DNA from: an uncultured Bacteroidales bacterium
Lineage (GTDB): Bacteria; Bacteroidota; Bacteroidia; Bacteroidales; UBA3663
Assembly (NCBI GenBank): GCA_905236195.1
Contig: CAJOOX010000181.1
Coordinates: 1 to 7,701, forward strand
Reading direction: 5' to 3'
DNA: 7,701 nt
Shown here: piece by piece, positions 6,599 through 7,701 of the stretch
Position numbering within the stretch: the stretch's first letter is position 1
Layout of the letters: every line of letters begins with the position of its first letter
Made by a program: the position numbers and the translations under genes
Notes under the pieces: model-generated
What the model was told of the DNA's origin: nothing
Databases searched by the model: none
Seen by the model: only the letters and a program-made list of their open reading frames with translations

Positions 6599-6682
6599 TA
6601 CCCGAAGTGGGACTCGAACCCACACAGACTTAAGTCCACTAGTCCCTGAAACTAGCGCGTCTACCGATTCCGCCATCCGGGC
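6599..6682 (-). tRNA. tRNA-Leu (anticodon CAG)
   Basis: The minus strand folds as an 84-base class II tRNA. The acceptor arm is GCCCGGA with TTCGGGT (two G-U pairs, including the terminal 1-72 pair). The D arm is typical of Leu tRNAs (GGCGGAATCGGTAGACGC). The anticodon stem CTAGT/ACTAG holds the loop TTCAGGG, giving anticodon CAG at 6648-6646 with G at position 37. The long variable arm contains GACTTAAGTC. The T arm is GTGGG-TTCGAGT-CCCAC, and A73 is the discriminator as expected for Leu. CCA is not encoded. It reads CUG, a common leucine codon in this window. It has its own promoter and terminator. Confidence 0.96.
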
Positions 6683-6712
6683 AAAGGATGAGCATTTTCG
6701 TAAATGCGGGTG

Positions 6713-6744
6713 CAAAGATAAAGCAAATTTCGGAAAATTCCAAA
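6713..6744 (-). promoter_or_regulatory. Bacteroidota-type promoter for tRNA-Leu
   Basis: On the minus strand TTTG (plus 6741-6744) is followed after exactly 20 bases by TATCTTTG (plus 6713-6720), an ideal match to the -33/-7 consensus. Transcription would begin near 6707, about 25 bases before the mature 5' end of the tRNA, which would be removed by RNase P. Confidence 0.82.
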
Positions 6745-6759
6745 TTTTTTCGTAAAAAA

Positions 6760-6791
6760 ATTGCTATTGTCGATAATTTTTTGTACTTTTG
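6760..6791 (+). promoter_or_regulatory. Bacteroidota-type promoter for the CPBP protease gene
   Basis: ATTG at 6760-6763 (one mismatch to TTTG) is followed after 20 bases by TACTTTTG at 6784-6791, which fits TAnnTTTG. Transcription would begin near 6797, about 36 bases before the start codon. It stands back to back with the tRNA-Leu promoter. Confidence 0.7.
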
Positions 6792-6832
6792 CAGCCGAAC
6801 TTTGTAATCTGGAAGTATAAATTGACACAAAA

Positions 6833-7660
6833 ATGATGAAGTCTATGTTCTGGAAAGAGCTTTTGCGGCTCCTGCTTTATACTTTGGGCGGCATTCTGCT
6901 GACGATGCTCCTGATGTTCGGGACGATGATGGTGACGGGCGATCCTGTCACGCTGATGCATATCACCCAATGGGGCCAGACGGTGTTCATGATGGCCCTG
7001 CCTCCGCTGCTTTGGGCCAAGTTTTATCTGCACGAACCTGTTGCCAACGCGCTGAACCTGTGGAAGCCGCGATGGGAGTGGATGGTGCTGACTTTCTGTC
7101 TGATGGTCGTTTCAGTTCCCCTGATGGACCAGCTGAGCGCCTGGAATGCGCAAATCCCGCTGCCCGGGGCTCTACAGGCCTATGCAGAAGAGCAGCGCGC
7201 CAATAACAACGCGGTGCTGGAAAAGGTGCTGAGCGTGGGCGGTGCAGGCGGCTGGACAGAACTGATACTTCTGCTGTCGGCAGGTACGGCGATAGGCGAG
7301 GAGCTGATGTTCCGCGGCGGTCTGCTGCGCTGTTTCCGTCACACGAAACTGTCGCAGGGAAGTGTTGCGGTTCTAATAGGTCTGATTTTCTCGCTCATTC
7401 ACTTTGACCTTCAGGGACTTTTGCCGCGCTGGATACTGGGCGCCTTGCTGGTGTATCTGGTCTGGTGGAGCGGTTCGATCTGGCCGGCGGTTCTGGCCCA
7501 TGCCCTGAATAACCTCATTGCCCTCATCGGAGCCAAGATTAACGGAGTGACCGACGACCTGACGGTGACGGACTGGGGCTGGGGCCTGCTGACCCTGAGC
7601 GCGGTCCTCACGTGCGCGCTTATTTATATAATGTATTACAGAGCCAAACGCCCCCGATAA
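6833..7660 (+). CDS. CPBP family intramembrane metalloprotease
   Basis: This 275-residue integral membrane protein belongs to the CPBP (CAAX protease and bacteriocin-processing, Abi) family of glutamate-type intramembrane proteases. Motif 1 is EELMFR (Glu156, Glu157, Arg161). Motif 2 is FSLIH with His190. Motif 3 is HALNN (His223, Asn227). All predicted catalytic residues are present. About seven hydrophobic spans are visible, near residues 11-33, 48-64, 82-98, 141-156, 176-192, 200-232 (possibly two spans) and 248-268. Bacterial members are linked to prenyl-protein processing, bacteriocin self-immunity or regulatory proteolysis; no neighbour here points to one of these. Two adjacent ATG codons (6833 and 6836) could serve as the start. 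The gene has its own promoter. Its last 41 bases overlap the opposing gene at 7620-7701. Confidence 0.92.
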   Translation: MMKSMFWKELLRLLLYTLGGILLTMLLMFGTMMVTGDPVTLMHITQWGQTVFMMALPPLLWAKFYLHEPVANALNLWKPRWEWMVLTFCLMVVSVPLMDQLSAWNAQIPLPGALQAYAEEQRANNNAVLEKVLSVGGAGGWTELILLLSAGTAIGEELMFRGGLLRCFRHTKLSQGSVAVLIGLIFSLIHFDLQGLLPRWILGALLVYLVWWSGSIWPAVLAHALNNLIALIGAKINGVTDDLTVTDWGWGLLTLSAVLTCALIYIMYYRAKRPR

Positions 7661-7701
7661 CGAGCACACATCCGAGCACCCCCAGCAGGGTGACCGGTTC
7701 G
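7620..7701 (-). CDS. C-terminal end of a probable EamA/DMT-family transporter (partial)
   Basis: The minus strand read from 7700 gives 26 residues, beginning EPVTLLGVLGCVLVIGG and closing VWLCNTLYK, with TAA at plus 7622-7620. This matches the typical last half-hairpin of EamA (drug/metabolite transporter) proteins: a Glu-Pro pair, a short leader, then a Gly-rich final membrane helix. Most codons end in G or C until the last few. The rest of the gene lies beyond the right edge. It runs toward the CPBP gene and overlaps its 3' end by 41 bases. The family call rests on this short tail only. Confidence 0.65.
   Translation of the reverse strand, partial: EPVTLLGVLGCVLVIGGVWLCNTLYK

Noticed and set aside
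6599..6682. tRNA-Leu as an integration site for a mobile element
   Set aside because: No integrase, no direct repeat of the tRNA 3' end and no change in gene character were found beside it.
6533..6715. An N-terminal extension of the DUF805 protein through in-frame codons
   Set aside because: The stretch is the tRNA-Leu gene and its terminator, so it is not coding.
6833..7660. CPBP protease as part of a bacteriocin or abortive-infection locus
   Set aside because: No bacteriocin precursor, ABC exporter or toxin gene is present in the window; the family has many housekeeping members.

Overview
The window looks like chromosomal DNA from a member of the Bacteroidales (Bacteroidota). The evidence is four promoters of the Bacteroidota type (TTTG or TTG, about 20 bases, then TAnnTTTG), AT-rich start regions without clear Shine-Dalgarno sites, GC-rich codon thirds beside AT-rich intergenic DNA, and a DnaX protein whose opening and tail resemble those of Bacteroidales. 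The genus cannot be fixed from sequence alone.

Left part (1-816). The window opens on the last 12 or so codons of a probable plus-strand gene. It faces a minus-strand gene for a small YqiA-like alpha/beta-hydrolase. The hydrolase stop codon lies in a C/G-rich hairpin. Bases 685-816 hold two back-to-back promoters, one for the hydrolase and one for upp.

Middle part (817-4370). Three plus-strand genes sit 24 and 14 bases apart and probably form one operon. They encode uracil phosphoribosyltransferase (upp, pyrimidine salvage), a 376-residue GNAT-type acyltransferase with a GTG start, and a secreted enzyme that joins a SASA/CE6-type esterase to a NodB/CE4-type polysaccharide deacetylase. The last is probably a carbohydrate de-acetylating enzyme. 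The operon ends at a strong hairpin that also serves the opposing dnaX.

Right part (4370-6744), minus strand. In order of transcription there is a tRNA-Leu(CAG) with its own promoter and terminator, a short DUF805 membrane protein, and dnaX (clamp-loader gamma/tau subunit). No promoter of the standard type was seen between the tRNA terminator and dnaX. The DnaX linker carries a stretch that resembles an inserted repeat.

Right end (6745-7701). A second pair of divergent promoters drives the tRNA and a plus-strand CPBP-family membrane protease. The 3' end of the protease gene overlaps by 41 bases the end of a minus-strand gene that enters from the right edge; its visible C-terminus looks like an EamA/DMT transporter.

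Most of the window is housekeeping DNA. I found no CRISPR array, insertion sequence, phage gene or defence system. The best candidates for a second look are the two-domain deacetylase and its operon, the repeat-like segment in dnaX, and the unclear source of dnaX transcription.
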